From: Alkaliphilus hydrothermalis
GTDB lineage: Bacteria; Bacillota; Clostridia; Peptostreptococcales; Natronincolaceae
Assembly: GCF_016908555.1 (NCBI RefSeq)
Contig: NZ_JAFBEE010000008.1
Coordinates: forward strand, 54,689 to 118,688
DNA: 64,000 nt
Direction: 5' to 3'
Shown here: in pieces, positions 8,711-18,389 of the stretch
Position numbering within the stretch: position 1 is the first letter of the stretch
Layout of the letters: each line of letters starts with the position of its first letter
Notes under the pieces: generated by a model
Told to the model about the DNA's origin: nothing
Database searches by the model: none
What the model saw: the letters and a program-made list of their open reading frames with translations, nothing else
Program-made: the position numbers and the translations under genes

Positions 8711-10150
8711 TTGTCCTTATTAAATGGATTTACTATTTTTTTTACGATTTTGACAATCTCAATTAGTGTAATGATTCTTATGGAGAATCGAAGCCCTTCT
8801 AGAACCGTGGCATGGCTATTGGTATTAATTCTTTTACCTGTCATAGGAATTTTTCTGTATCTATATATAGGACAGAACCATAAAAAGAAGAGAACCTTTA
8901 TCAAAAAATCTCAGCAGGATTATAGGATCCTATCACAGCTGTTGAAGGAGCAAGCTTCCTTTACTAAGAACTCAGATTTCTTTCTCGAGAACATAACAGG
9001 GATTAAGAGTAAGGTCATTCCCCTTTTAATGAAAAATACTAACTCTCCGATTACAGTCAATAATGAATCTAAAATACTTCAAAATGGTAAAATAACCTAT
9101 GAGGCAATGTTGGAGTCCATATCCTTGGCGGAAGACCATATTCATATGGAATACTTTATCATTAAGGATAGTGGGATCGGCAGAAGGATAAGGGATGCCC
9201 TAATAGAAGCTGCCAATAGGGGCGTTAAAGTGAGGGTATTGTACGATGCTGTCGGGTCATGGAGATTAAACAATGAGTTTTTGACCCCTCTAAAGGAAGC
9301 AGGAGTAAGGATAGAGGCATTTTTACCTGTATCTATCCCTCTTTTTGGGCATCGACTCAATTACAGGAATCATAGAAAAAATTTAATTGTGGATGGCACT
9401 ACAGGTTTTCTAGGTGGGATAAATATTGGAGATGAATACCTAGGTATGGATAAGAAGTTGGGGTTTTGGAGGGATACCCACCTACAAATAAAGGGAGAAG
9501 TCGTATATGTGATGCAAGCCATTTTCTTAATGGATTGGTTTTTTGTAACAGGTGAGGTGATTGATGATCCCATCTATTTTCCAAGGCAGGGCTACTGTGG
9601 TACCCAGATGATTCAAGTTGCCTCCAGTGGTCCCGACTCCCAATGGGAAGCCATTCATCAAGCCTATTTCACAGCTATTGCAGCTGCCAAAAATAAGGTT
9701 TATATTACAACCCCCTACCTTATTCCTGATGAAAGTATTCTGATAGCTTTGAAGACTGCTGCCCTTAGGGGGGTGGATGTACGAATCATCGTCCCCAGCC
9801 ATCCAGATCATCGAACGGTGTTTTGGGCATCTAGGTCCCATTTTAGGGAGCTACTACAGGCAGGCGTTAAGATCTATGAATACAAAAAGGGTTTTATTCA
9901 TGGGAAGGTGATGCTGGTGGATGATGATTTTGTCAGTATTGGGACTGCCAATGTAGACATACGGAGTTTTCATTTAAATTTTGAGATCAATGCTTTTATT
10001 TATGACAAAGAAACGTCGGAGAAAATGATGTTTTATTTTATTGATGATTTTAGACATAGTCGTGAAATCACTTTGGAAGAGTATCACCATAGGCCATATA
10101 TGGAGCGAATCAAAGAATCGGTGGCGAGATTGTTCTCACCTATATTGTAG
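8711..10150 (+). CDS. cls: Cardiolipin synthase (phospholipase D family)
   Basis: Membrane enzyme condensing two phosphatidylglycerols to cardiolipin and glycerol. Two N-terminal membrane segments (about residues 5-55, including the conserved MILMENRSPSRTVAW) precede two HKD active-site motifs: His221 in HRKNLIVDG and His397 in HGKVMLVDD. The TTG at 8711 is chosen because GGAGGTGAT ends four bases before it; the GTG at 8702 lies inside that site. From the TTG the protein has 479 residues, a normal length. It probably forms an operon with the patatin gene; a terminator follows. Confidence 0.93.
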   Translation: MSLLNGFTIFFTILTISISVMILMENRSPSRTVAWLLVLILLPVIGIFLYLYIGQNHKKKRTFIKKSQQDYRILSQLLKEQASFTKNSDFFLENITGIKSKVIPLLMKNTNSPITVNNESKILQNGKITYEAMLESISLAEDHIHMEYFIIKDSGIGRRIRDALIEAANRGVKVRVLYDAVGSWRLNNEFLTPLKEAGVRIEAFLPVSIPLFGHRLNYRNHRKNLIVDGTTGFLGGINIGDEYLGMDKKLGFWRDTHLQIKGEVVYVMQAIFLMDWFFVTGEVIDDPIYFPRQGYCGTQMIQVASSGPDSQWEAIHQAYFTAIAAAKNKVYITTPYLIPDESILIALKTAALRGVDVRIIVPSHPDHRTVFWASRSHFRELLQAGVKIYEYKKGFIHGKVMLVDDDFVSIGTANVDIRSFHLNFEINAFIYDKETSEKMMFYFIDDFRHSREITLEEYHHRPYMERIKESVARLFSPIL

Positions 10151-10156
10151 ACATGA

Positions 10157-10190
10157 AAAATACAGGCAAATTAGCCTGTATTTTTTATTA
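10157..10190 (+). terminator. Terminator after cls
   Basis: Stem AAAATACAGGC / GCCTGTATTTT with a 6-base loop and a T-run, six bases past the stop. Confidence 0.9.
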
Positions 10191-10307
10191 AAATCAATTC
10201 ATTATTTGTCCACGGATAAAGGATATTCTCTTGCACTATAGTTGCTAACCTATGATATCCAGCAGGATGTTGTGTTAATCCTAAAATGCTCTTCTTGATT
10301 GCAGTGA

Positions 10308-11642
10308 TTATTTTATGATTGTTTTGATTAGAGCTAGTCTTTTAATTAAACGTCCCTTGCTCTGTCTTTGATTTACAGTAACATATAGATGGATACTTAG
10401 ACCCACAACTAAAGCTGGTACAACCCAACCAAAACCTTGACTAGCCAATGGAAGGGATTTAAGTGTATTGTTAATCATAGGGATTGAAACGTTAAAGTTG
10501 CCTAGAGCTTCAAATAAACTGATAACTAGGGTAACTAAGACGGTGCCAGTGTACACAATATTGTTTTTGATGAATCTATCTAATAATGCCAACACCACAA
10601 GCACGATGATGATCGGATATACCACCACTAGAAGTGGTACTGCCAAGCTAGTAATCTTATCTACACCTGCATTGGAGATCACCATACTGATTAAAGCAGT
10701 TATAATTGAAACTGTCTGGAAGCTCACTCTGCCCTTTGACAAGTTACTGAAGTATTCCCCTGCCGTGGCCGTCAGACCGATGGATGTCGTTAGGCAGGCC
10801 ATACCTACTGAAATACCCAATAGTATTTTGCCAAATGTACCTAAAAGCCCAGCAGTAATGGTTATGATTAGCTCAGGTCTAGATAAATCCATTGAAAGAT
10901 TCCCAGCTGTAGCCCCTAGATAAGCCAATCCACCGTAAACAATGGCCAGGCCAGCTGCTGCAACGATACCAGCTTGAACAGTTATTTTTGAAACCTCTTT
11001 TGACTCTGTGTAGCCCTTAGCTTTGATGGAGGCAACAATGATGGAACCGATAACCGTGGCTCCTAAAGCATCCATGGTTTGATAACCTTCACCAAATCCG
11101 CTGGCAAATGATACTCCTAAGCCTGTGTTAGCAATAGCTCCCTGAGGAGAGAATATACCCTTTGCAATAATTGACAATAGGGTAATCAATAGAACAGGCG
11201 TTAAGACTTTACCGATACTATCAATAATTGATGAAGATTTTAGTACAAAGAAAAGTACTATTGAGAAATAGATGGCTGAGAATAAAAGGGAATTCATATT
11301 AGGGAAGAATGGTACAATCGCCATTTCGTAGGTAGTGGCACTTGTTCTAGGAATAGCTAGTAGAGGCCCTAGGGACAAAATCACCACAATACTAAGTATA
11401 GTAGCAAATTTTTTGTTTGCCTTGGATGCCAACAACTCTAGGTTACCACCAAATTTTGAAACAGCCATAATTCCCATAAGGGGAAGACCTACTCCTGTTA
11501 AAAGGAAGCCAAATATAGCACCTATTAAATCAGTACCAGCCTTTTGTCCAAGAGCTGGAGGGAAGATTAGGTTTCCTGCTCCGAAGAACATAGCGAACAA
11601 TGCGAAGCCAATAATAAAGATATCCTTGGTTTTTTTCTGCAT
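10308..11642 (-). CDS. brnQ: Branched-chain amino acid:cation symporter, BrnQ/LIVCS family
   Basis: Integral membrane protein of 444 residues with about 12 hydrophobic segments. It starts with the family hallmark FAMFFGAGNLIFPPALGQKAG, which holds cation-site residues of LIVCS carriers. It should import Leu/Ile/Val with Na+ or H+. The ATG at 11642 is preceded by AGGAGGTTTTTAAA. A TATAAT on the minus strand at about 11706-11711 is a likely -10. The gene stands alone. Confidence 0.92.
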   Translation of the reverse strand: MQKKTKDIFIIGFALFAMFFGAGNLIFPPALGQKAGTDLIGAIFGFLLTGVGLPLMGIMAVSKFGGNLELLASKANKKFATILSIVVILSLGPLLAIPRTSATTYEMAIVPFFPNMNSLLFSAIYFSIVLFFVLKSSSIIDSIGKVLTPVLLITLLSIIAKGIFSPQGAIANTGLGVSFASGFGEGYQTMDALGATVIGSIIVASIKAKGYTESKEVSKITVQAGIVAAAGLAIVYGGLAYLGATAGNLSMDLSRPELIITITAGLLGTFGKILLGISVGMACLTTSIGLTATAGEYFSNLSKGRVSFQTVSIITALISMVISNAGVDKITSLAVPLLVVVYPIIIVLVVLALLDRFIKNNIVYTGTVLVTLVISLFEALGNFNVSIPMINNTLKSLPLASQGFGWVVPALVVGLSIHLYVTVNQRQSKGRLIKRLALIKTIIK

Positions 11643-11926
11643 TTTAAAAACCTCCTGTTTGTTAAAAAAATATCTATATATAATTTGAAGTTTCTTTCTT
11701 AATTTGATTATACCACAGGTTCAAATGAAATAAATCCCTTTGGATAATAGTCGAAATAGGAGTAATTACAACAATTGTCTAAATTATTAGTCTTGATTGA
11801 GATTCATTATCAGGGGTATAAATAGCAATTAAGATGCAAAAAAAGAGTTATTTACGATATAACAATGTTAATATATTAACGAATTATTTTGTAGAATAAG
11901 GGAGGTGCTGGGAAGGGGAGAAACAT
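11643..11926. promoter_or_regulatory. Intergenic region between brnQ and the superoxide reductase terminator
   Basis: About 280 bases. It holds the brnQ promoter (minus strand) and, at 11798-11812, the sequence TGAGATTCATTATCA. Its right half matches the Fur-type 7-1-7 box perfectly and its left half matches five of seven positions, so it is a tentative metal-regulator site. No gene was recognised here. Confidence 0.3.
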
Positions 11927-11963
11927 AAAAAACTCCCATCAGTAAGATAGATAGGAGTTTTTT
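11927..11963. terminator. Terminator of the superoxide reductase gene (symmetrical)
   Basis: AAAAAACTCC and GGAGTTTTTT form a stem with A/T runs on both sides, so it can work in either direction. It lies about 36 bases past the minus-strand stop codon. Confidence 0.75.
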
Positions 11964-11999
11964 ATATTAGATTTAACTATTCAGTTATGTAACCTAAGA

Positions 12000-12374
12000 T
12001 TATTCTACTACAATTTCTTTACTATTTTCCCATACGCCATGGATGTTACAATAACTGATGGCATAGATTGTACCAGACTTGCTTAATTTAGCAGAAGTAG
12101 CACCTACTGGGTCAGTGAAGTTATCCCCTTCGCCATGGGTTGTGAAATTGAAGTTTGCGATTTCGATTGGGAACTTAGCTCCTTCTGGATGGAAGAACAC
12201 TTTAAACCAAGCTATGTAATGTTCGAATGAATTTGGATGACGAACTGCATCACCTATGGTAATCTTAATTTCAAATTCTTCACCAGCAGAAACTTTCTCT
12301 GGCGCGTGGATTACTGGAACGTGTTTTTCACCCTTCCAATCCCCTGATTGTAGAAATTTGCCAAAACTTTGCAT
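12000..12374 (-). CDS. Superoxide reductase, neelaredoxin type (class II)
   Basis: Protein of 124 residues reducing superoxide to peroxide without making oxygen, which suits an anaerobe. It lacks the N-terminal desulforedoxin FeCys4 domain, so it is class II. The mononuclear iron site is visible: Glu16 and His18 in GEKHVPVIH, His in HPNSFEHYIAWF, and Cys109 and His112 in CNIHG. The ATG is preceded by AAGAGGAGGAG. It is monocistronic. Electrons probably come from rubredoxin, but no rubredoxin gene is in the window. Confidence 0.95.
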   Translation of the reverse strand: MQSFGKFLQSGDWKGEKHVPVIHAPEKVSAGEEFEIKITIGDAVRHPNSFEHYIAWFKVFFHPEGAKFPIEIANFNFTTHGEGDNFTDPVGATSAKLSKSGTIYAISYCNIHGVWENSKEIVVE

Positions 12375-12599
12375 TTATAATCTCCTCCTCTTTTTATCCT
12401 CTTTTTTTACAATGTGTCTCTCTGTCATATTTATAACCAAAATATAAAGATTATAACAGAAAATATATTAATTTTATTCTTTTTTTTTCTGATTATCATT
12501 TACAGAATTATTTTTAGAAATAAGGGATAATTTTATTCGGTTCCAATCCATTTATATTGTATAATATAGGTATCATTTAATTTAGGGAGACGAAAAAAT

Positions 12600-13985
12600 A
12601 TGGATACAAAAATATCAACTAATTTAACGGAAATTGAACTGAGGAAGCGAATTTATGCAATGATTATACCTATTACTTTGGAGAGTATATTACAGATGTC
12701 TTCTGGAATCATAGCAATGGGCATGATTGGAAGGATAGATACTGTTTCAGTGGCCGCAGTAGGATTAAGCACCAGAATAACTCAAATAATTTGGGCATTA
12801 TTTAGAGGAGTAACAACAGGGGCAACGGTCTTCGTAGCTCAAGCCTATGGGGCAAATGATTGGGGTAAGCTAAGAAAAATTGTACAGCAGACTTTATTAT
12901 CCTCTATTTTAGTAGTTTTAGCATTACAACAGTTGGTATTTTGGAAGGCACCAACACTTCTTAGTATCTTTGGGAAGAATAACCCTTTGTTATTGGAAAA
13001 CAGTGCTCTGTATTTAAGGACAATTTCTTTTGGTCTTCCTTTTCTAGCCATCATGCTGGTGGTGACTGGAGTACTGCAGGGAACAGGAAACGCCAAGACC
13101 CCTATGAAAATTGCAGTAATCATGAACATCATAAATATTGCTTTGAACTATGGACTAATTTATGGGGAACTTGGATTGCCTGCCCTTGGGCTTAAGGGTT
13201 CTGCAATTGCCACTGCTACTGCACAGTTTGTTGCAGCTATGATAGGGCTATATATTCTGTTCAATAAGCGGGGAGTATTAGGCTTTAGAATAGACTCTAA
13301 TTTATATAAAATTAACTTTAAGCAGGTATGGGAAATCTATCGAGTAGGAGGGCCAACATCCTTTGAATCAATGTTTTGGCAAGTATCAGCCATCATTCTG
13401 ACTAAAATCATCCTTTCCTTCGGGGAAACAGCTTTAGCAGCCTATCAGTTGGGCTTTCAGGTGGAATCCATCTCCTTCATGCCAGCAGCAGGCTTTGGGG
13501 TTGCGGCTACAGCCTTTATCGGGCAGGCTTTGGGGGCAAAGGACCCACAGCTTAGCAGAAGATATCTGAGGGAGATTGTAAAGGGGTCTATGGTTCTAAC
13601 CTCCATCAGTACAGCTATACTAATCTTCTTACCAGGAAAAGCAATGGCTCTTTTAACTGATCAACCAGAAGTAATTGCTCTGGGGGCAACCTATTTATTA
13701 TTTATGGGATTGGTACAGGTGCCTCAAAATCTTGCAGGGGTTTTAAATGGCGCTATGAGGGGCGCAGGATATACGAGAGTGCCAATGATTGTGGCAGGTG
13801 CCGGACTATGGGGAATTAGGATTCCCTGTGCTTGGATTTTGACTAAATATTTTGGATGGGGAATAACTACGATTTGGGCAACTATGGCGGTGGACTTGGT
13901 GGTGCGATGTATATTAAGTCTTACTTTATTTAAGCGATATAATATTTATGAGGCTGAAGTCATTTATCAGCAGGTGGAGGCTTAA
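12600..13985 (+). CDS. MATE family efflux transporter
   Basis: Membrane protein of 461 residues with about 12 segments in two homologous halves. It shows the MatE features GMIGRIDTVSVAAVGLS in segment 1-2 and GAATAFIGQALGAKDP (VAATAF.GQ.LGA) at the start of the second half. It should export drugs or metabolites using Na+ or H+. It begins at ATG 12600 after GGGAGACGAAAAAAT. The substrate cannot be predicted. A second, unlinked MATE gene lies on the other strand at 15.2-16.6 kb. Confidence 0.9.
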   Translation: MDTKISTNLTEIELRKRIYAMIIPITLESILQMSSGIIAMGMIGRIDTVSVAAVGLSTRITQIIWALFRGVTTGATVFVAQAYGANDWGKLRKIVQQTLLSSILVVLALQQLVFWKAPTLLSIFGKNNPLLLENSALYLRTISFGLPFLAIMLVVTGVLQGTGNAKTPMKIAVIMNIINIALNYGLIYGELGLPALGLKGSAIATATAQFVAAMIGLYILFNKRGVLGFRIDSNLYKINFKQVWEIYRVGGPTSFESMFWQVSAIILTKIILSFGETALAAYQLGFQVESISFMPAAGFGVAATAFIGQALGAKDPQLSRRYLREIVKGSMVLTSISTAILIFLPGKAMALLTDQPEVIALGATYLLFMGLVQVPQNLAGVLNGAMRGAGYTRVPMIVAGAGLWGIRIPCAWILTKYFGWGITTIWATMAVDLVVRCILSLTLFKRYNIYEAEVIYQQVEA

Positions 13986-14060
13986 ATTCATTGCAACGAT
14001 GGCTAGATTGTAATATAATCTATACAGAAATAAAAAAATTTTTACAGAGGAGTAGTTGAA

Positions 14061-14558
14061 ATGAGCTTATACGAACAATGGAAAAATATAGCTTTTGAAG
14101 AAACGGATCAAGAAAAAGTAAATCAGTTTTGGAATGAATACTGTGAAATTGAAAAAGGATTCTACGAGTCAATCTTAGGTAAAAAACAAGATAAAATAAC
14201 TGGCACACTAAAGGATCTAGCGAAAGAGTATGGAGTAACTAATGTTTACTTCGTAGGATTCCTAGATGGAATTAATGATAGTTTAGTAGAAGCAATTGAA
14301 TTAGAAGGGCTAAATGAAGATAGTGAAATCGATATTCAAATAGACTTTGAAAAGCTATACTTCAACATGTTAGCTGTAAAGGCAGACTGGCTGTATACGC
14401 TACCTCAGTGGGAGGATATCTATACAGAGGAAAAGAGAAAAGAAATCAAGAAGGAATACAATGCTACTAAAACAGTGGTAAAGGACGATAAGATTGGAAG
14501 AAATGATCCATGTACATGTGGTAGTGGCAAGAAATATAAAAAGTGTTGTGGAAAATAA
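14061..14558 (+). CDS. SEC-C zinc-motif protein
   Basis: Protein of 165 residues. The acidic, helical body (1-140) matches nothing I recognise; the last 22 residues are a SEC-C zinc-binding motif (GRNDPCTCGSGKKYKKCCGK, with C-x-C...CC ligands) like that at the C-terminus of SecA. Such motifs bind zinc and often mediate ribosome or SecB-type contacts. ATG at 14061 with AGAGGAG upstream. The exact role is unknown. Confidence 0.8.
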   Translation: MSLYEQWKNIAFEETDQEKVNQFWNEYCEIEKGFYESILGKKQDKITGTLKDLAKEYGVTNVYFVGFLDGINDSLVEAIELEGLNEDSEIDIQIDFEKLYFNMLAVKADWLYTLPQWEDIYTEEKRKEIKKEYNATKTVVKDDKIGRNDPCTCGSGKKYKKCCGK

Positions 14559-14583
14559 ATAATTAAATACTACTCAACAGATT

Positions 14584-14614
14584 AACCTGCTATGACGAAT
14601 CATAGCAGGTTTTA
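14584..14614 (+). terminator. Terminator after the SEC-C gene
   Basis: A perfect 11-bp stem AACCTGCTATG/CATAGCAGGTT, a 6-base loop and TTTT. Confidence 0.9.
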
Positions 14615-14656
14615 TCAAAGGTTTTTTCAATTTGATTCTTTTTAGGAGGTTTTATT

Positions 14657-15142
14657 TTGAATATACAAGAGCTGTTTAATATACAAAAGATATTGGATAC
14701 GAAAATACTTCAGGAGCATAAGTTGGAGGGGGAAGATCTAGTATCCCGTAAAATCATGGCCTTACAAGTGGAGCTAGGGGAATTGGCTAATGAAACTCGA
14801 TGCTTCAAGTATTGGAGCAAGAAGAATCCATCGGGAAAGCAGATTATCCTAGAGGAATATGTGGACTGTCTTCACTTTGTGTTAAGTATTGGGCTGGAAA
14901 TTAATTTTATGGAGGTTTCAGCGGAAATCAAAATGGAAGAGACCACGGAAGTAGATCAGTTCTTGAAGGTATTTGCCAATATTGCTGATTTTCAAAGGGA
15001 TCTTTCTCATGAAATGTATGTTACCTTATGGGGCAATTTTATCTTATTAGGTGCTATCATCGGCTTTAGTTGGGAGGAAATTAATACCGCTTATCTTAGA
15101 AAGAATGAGATTAATCATCAGAGACAGGTGGAGGGGTATTAG
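14657..15142 (+). CDS. Dimeric all-alpha dUTP diphosphatase (dUTPase-2/MazG-like)
   Basis: Protein of 161 residues hydrolysing dUTP to dUMP and PPi, keeping uracil out of DNA. The all-alpha NTP pyrophosphohydrolase metal motif is visible: LQVELGELANETRCFKYW (ExxE) and EEYVDCLHFVLSIG (ExxD). It starts at TTG 14657, chosen because AGGAGGTTTTATT precedes it at ideal spacing. The gene is monocistronic. Confidence 0.88.
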   Translation: MNIQELFNIQKILDTKILQEHKLEGEDLVSRKIMALQVELGELANETRCFKYWSKKNPSGKQIILEEYVDCLHFVLSIGLEINFMEVSAEIKMEETTEVDQFLKVFANIADFQRDLSHEMYVTLWGNFILLGAIIGFSWEEINTAYLRKNEINHQRQVEGY

Positions 15143-15189
15143 AAAAAGCAGCACCTTACGTATTTTAGGTACGTGGGGTGCTGCTTTTT
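15143..15189. terminator. Bidirectional terminator between convergent dUTPase and MATE genes
   Basis: AAAAAGCAGCACC pairs with GGGTGCTGCTTTTT, with A and T runs on both sides, directly between the two convergent stop codons. Confidence 0.9.
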
Positions 15190-16564
15190 ATTGTTCAGCC
15201 AATATATTCTTATGAATAACCTTCTCCTGCCAGTTACCCATCAAATAAATCACCAAGCCTACACAGCAGATCAATCCGTTACTCAACACCATAGCGTACC
15301 ACACTCCGCTAGAACCCCAAGTAGTTAGATTTCCAAATAGAAGGATCAAAGGAATCCTTAGACCCCATAGACGTCCCATATCCATAATCATGGCATATAG
15401 GGTATGACCTGAGCCTTGGAAGGTTCCTACGAAGACTTGGAAAAAGCCCATCAGAGGAAGGGAAGCTGAAATTAATCTTAAGTACTCCAAACTCTGGGCA
15501 AAAACAACAGGATTATCCTTAATAAAGACCCCAACGATTGTTTCTGCTAAAAAAAACATGATGGTGGAGCCAGTAATCATAAAGAGGGTAGAGAGCTTCA
15601 TGGCAGATTTGAAGGCTAAGTTTGCCCTATCCTTCTGTTCAGCACCAAGGTTTTGTCCGACAATAGTGGCTAAGGCATTTCCTATTCCCATGACAGGCAT
15701 TAATACAAGCGAATTAATTCTATTGCCAATCCCGAAGGCAGCCATAGTATCATCTCCGTAGGCTAACACAAAGGCGTTCAGAAAAATAAATCCAAAGGCT
15801 GATGCCGATTGTCCGATTGTGGCAGGCAAACCTATGCGGATAATTTTATATAAGACTTCTTTTTCAATTCTGAGATCCTTTACGCTTAAACTAATACCAT
15901 TCTTATGGGCAAACAAGGTATAACCAGCATACAGAGCGAAAAGTCCTCTAGAAAATACCGTAGCGATGGCAGCCCCTGCCACCCCAAGCTTAAATACAAC
16001 AATGAAGATTGGACTTAAAATAATATTGAGTATTACACCACTAACATTTAACTTCATTGGCGTAACTGTATCCCCTTGGCCTTGCTTAATTGAATTGTAA
16101 ACAAAAAACAAAAATATAAAAGGCATTTCCCAAAACATTATACTAAGATATTGACTGGCATATTTATGTACGTCCCCTTCTCCTCCCATAAGCCTAACGA
16201 TGGTGGGTGTTGCAAAATAGCCAATAATACTTAACACCACAGATAAAATAAGAGAAAAACAAAACATTTGACCAGCTATACGGCTGCTACTCTTCTTATC
16301 ATCTGATCCAGTATATTGAGAAATTAAAGCTGTTCCCGCAATATTTACTCCCATACCAAGGGAAAGGGTCAAGAAAATAACAGGAAAAACCAACATAATT
16401 GAAGCAACCTCTGTAGTCCCCAGTGTCGTACTTACCCAATAGGTATCGGCAAGACTGTAAAGGGTCTGAACAAAATTGTTCAGCATAATGGGAGCTGCCA
16501 AGGTTAAGATCACTTTAGGCATAGAGCCGTTTAAAATAAGTTGTCTCTTCTTTCCGTAATCCAT
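15188..16564 (-). CDS. MATE family efflux transporter (second copy)
   Basis: Protein of 458 residues with about 12 membrane segments and the MatE hallmarks (LADTYWVSTTLGTTEVAS near the start and ATIVGQNLGAEQKDRA in the middle). It is related only distantly to the 12.6-kb MATE, so they are separate family members and not a recent duplication. The ATG is preceded by AAGGAGGACTT. The substrate is unknown. Confidence 0.9.
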   Translation of the reverse strand: MDYGKKRQLILNGSMPKVILTLAAPIMLNNFVQTLYSLADTYWVSTTLGTTEVASIMLVFPVIFLTLSLGMGVNIAGTALISQYTGSDDKKSSSRIAGQMFCFSLILSVVLSIIGYFATPTIVRLMGGEGDVHKYASQYLSIMFWEMPFIFLFFVYNSIKQGQGDTVTPMKLNVSGVILNIILSPIFIVVFKLGVAGAAIATVFSRGLFALYAGYTLFAHKNGISLSVKDLRIEKEVLYKIIRIGLPATIGQSASAFGFIFLNAFVLAYGDDTMAAFGIGNRINSLVLMPVMGIGNALATIVGQNLGAEQKDRANLAFKSAMKLSTLFMITGSTIMFFLAETIVGVFIKDNPVVFAQSLEYLRLISASLPLMGFFQVFVGTFQGSGHTLYAMIMDMGRLWGLRIPLILLFGNLTTWGSSGVWYAMVLSNGLICCVGLVIYLMGNWQEKVIHKNILAEQ

Positions 16565-16767
16565 AAGTCCTCCTTAGATATATTTAGAATGTCTAAATTT
16601 ATTATATCAAAAACATTTATAAAACAAAACAAAATATACAGAAAATTTTTAAAAGGACATGCAGATGTACATCCCCAATAGACATATATAATTAATCCTA
16701 ACCAATAAAAGCACTAAATATAAGAAAAATATAGTGGTGTTTACTATTTAAAATACTTTATTAAACA

Positions 16768-16800
16768 TAAAAAAGGAACACTTCCCTACGGAAATGCTCC
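16768..16800 (-). terminator. Terminator of hcp
   Basis: On the minus strand GGAGCATTTCC pairs with GGAAGTGTTCC (two mismatched positions), followed by TTTTTT. Confidence 0.8.
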
Positions 16801-16822
16801 CTTTAATGCATATAATTTATGA

Positions 16823-18112
16823 CTATCCTAACATAGCTGCTAAGTCTTCCTTAGAATCTCCAGTAAGTTTTAAGTTGAAGGTATCTACTAATACATTTAA
16901 CACTCCAGGAGTGATAAACTCTGGTGGCTTTGGTCCAATATAGATGTTTTGGATTCCTAAGCTGAATAGACCTAATAGGATGGCTACTGCCTTTTGTTCG
17001 AACCAGGATAATACGATGCTTAACGGTAATTCATTAACTTCACATTCAAAGGCATTAGCTAAAGCAATTGCAATTTTAACTGCTGAACCTGAGTTGTTAC
17101 ATTGGCCAAGGTCGATATATCTTGGGATGTTTGTTCCTGGCACTACTCCATAGTCAACGTCGTTAAATCTGAACTTACCACAAGAAGTAGTTAAGATTAC
17201 GCAATCTTGAGGTAGTGAAGTAGCCAATTCTCTGTAGTATTCCCCACCTTTACCAGGAGCATCACAACCAGCAATTACAAAAAATCTCTGGATTTTACCT
17301 GATTTAACAGCATCAATGATTTCTGGGGCGATACTTAATACTGTTTCGTGGTGGAAACCAGTTGTTAATGTCTTATCTGATTCAACGTTAGCCTTAGGTA
17401 ATGATAGGGCTTTTTCAATCATTGGTGAGAAATCATCATTTTCAATCTTAGCTACACCTTCAAGGCCTGCCACATCATAAGACCAGAATCGATCTGAATA
17501 ACTTCCTTTAATCGGCATCAGACAGTTAGTTGTTCCTAAGATACAGCCTGGGAATTCTTCAAATACTTTTCTTTGGTCAAACCATGCTTTACCTACATTA
17601 CCCTTCAGGTGAGGATATTTCTTTAATTGAGGGTATCCGTGGGCTGGAAGCATTTCAGAGTGGGTATAGATATTGATTCCCTTACCTTCTGTTTGCTTTA
17701 ATAATTGTTCTAATGCAAATAAGTTATGTCCTGTAACTAAGATACAGTGACCTTCTACCTTATCTGTTGATACGGTTACAGGTGAAGGAATTCCTAATAA
17801 TGAAGTGTGGGCTCTATCTAATAAGTCCATCACCTTCACTGTTGCTGTACCAACCTTCATTGCCATAGCGATATGTTCTTGTAGATTAAAGTTTGAGTTT
17901 GTTAATGTCATGTAAAGGGCTTCTTGAGTAATTTGATCAACCTCTGGATCTCTAAAACCTAATTGAGCTGCATGGGTAGCATAAGCAGCAATTCCTTTTA
18001 AACCGAAAATCATGGTGTCCTGTAGGCTGGCAATATTCTCATCCTTACCACATACACCGATTGAACTTTTACATCCTCCCTTTGGAGTTTGCTCACATTG
18101 ATAACAAAACAT
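16823..18112 (-). CDS. hcp: Hydroxylamine reductase (hybrid-cluster protein), class III
   Basis: Protein of 429 residues from the ATG at 18112, which follows AAAGGAGGAAATAAAT; an upstream in-frame extension to 18199 has no such site. The N-terminal MFCYQCEQTPKGGCK...VCGK gives C3-x2-C6-x7-C14-x6-C21, the [4Fe-4S] pattern of strict anaerobes. Hybrid-cluster ligands appear in VTGHNLFALE, GTTNCLMP, VIAGCDAPGKGGEYY, TTSCGKFRFN and DLGQCNNSGSA. The length is about 120 residues short of class I Hcp, matching the class III form. It detoxifies NO or hydroxylamine. A CRP/FNR-type palindrome lies 115 bases upstream. Confidence 0.95.
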   Translation of the reverse strand: MFCYQCEQTPKGGCKSSIGVCGKDENIASLQDTMIFGLKGIAAYATHAAQLGFRDPEVDQITQEALYMTLTNSNFNLQEHIAMAMKVGTATVKVMDLLDRAHTSLLGIPSPVTVSTDKVEGHCILVTGHNLFALEQLLKQTEGKGINIYTHSEMLPAHGYPQLKKYPHLKGNVGKAWFDQRKVFEEFPGCILGTTNCLMPIKGSYSDRFWSYDVAGLEGVAKIENDDFSPMIEKALSLPKANVESDKTLTTGFHHETVLSIAPEIIDAVKSGKIQRFFVIAGCDAPGKGGEYYRELATSLPQDCVILTTSCGKFRFNDVDYGVVPGTNIPRYIDLGQCNNSGSAVKIAIALANAFECEVNELPLSIVLSWFEQKAVAILLGLFSLGIQNIYIGPKPPEFITPGVLNVLVDTFNLKLTGDSKEDLAAMLG

Positions 18113-18226
18113 ATTTATTTCCTCCTTTATATTTGAATAATAAATGATTATTAGTGCTTGCTGTTGTAATGGCGTTGCTTTGTTCTTGACTATAATCATA
18201 TGATACAGGAAATTTTCTTATGAAAC

Positions 18227-18242
18227 TGTGACCTATATCACC
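18227..18242 (-). promoter_or_regulatory. CRP/FNR-family operator in the hcp promoter region
   Basis: TGTGA-CCTATA-TCACC differs in one outer base from the canonical CRP-type palindrome TGTGA-N6-TCACA. In several anaerobes hcp is controlled by HcpR, a CRP/FNR-family NO sensor, so an HcpR-like regulator is an attractive candidate. No such regulator gene is in the window. Confidence 0.6.
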
Positions 18243-18389
18243 TTTTATTGTGATGATTGTCAAGAAAGGCAAAAGCTACTAAAGAAAAATGACAACGTAA
18301 ATGATATTGATTTTTAATTAATTGGGTATAATACTTATTAGGGAAAGATCCCATAGAAATGTAAACGATCCAAAAGGGAGGAAAATAAT

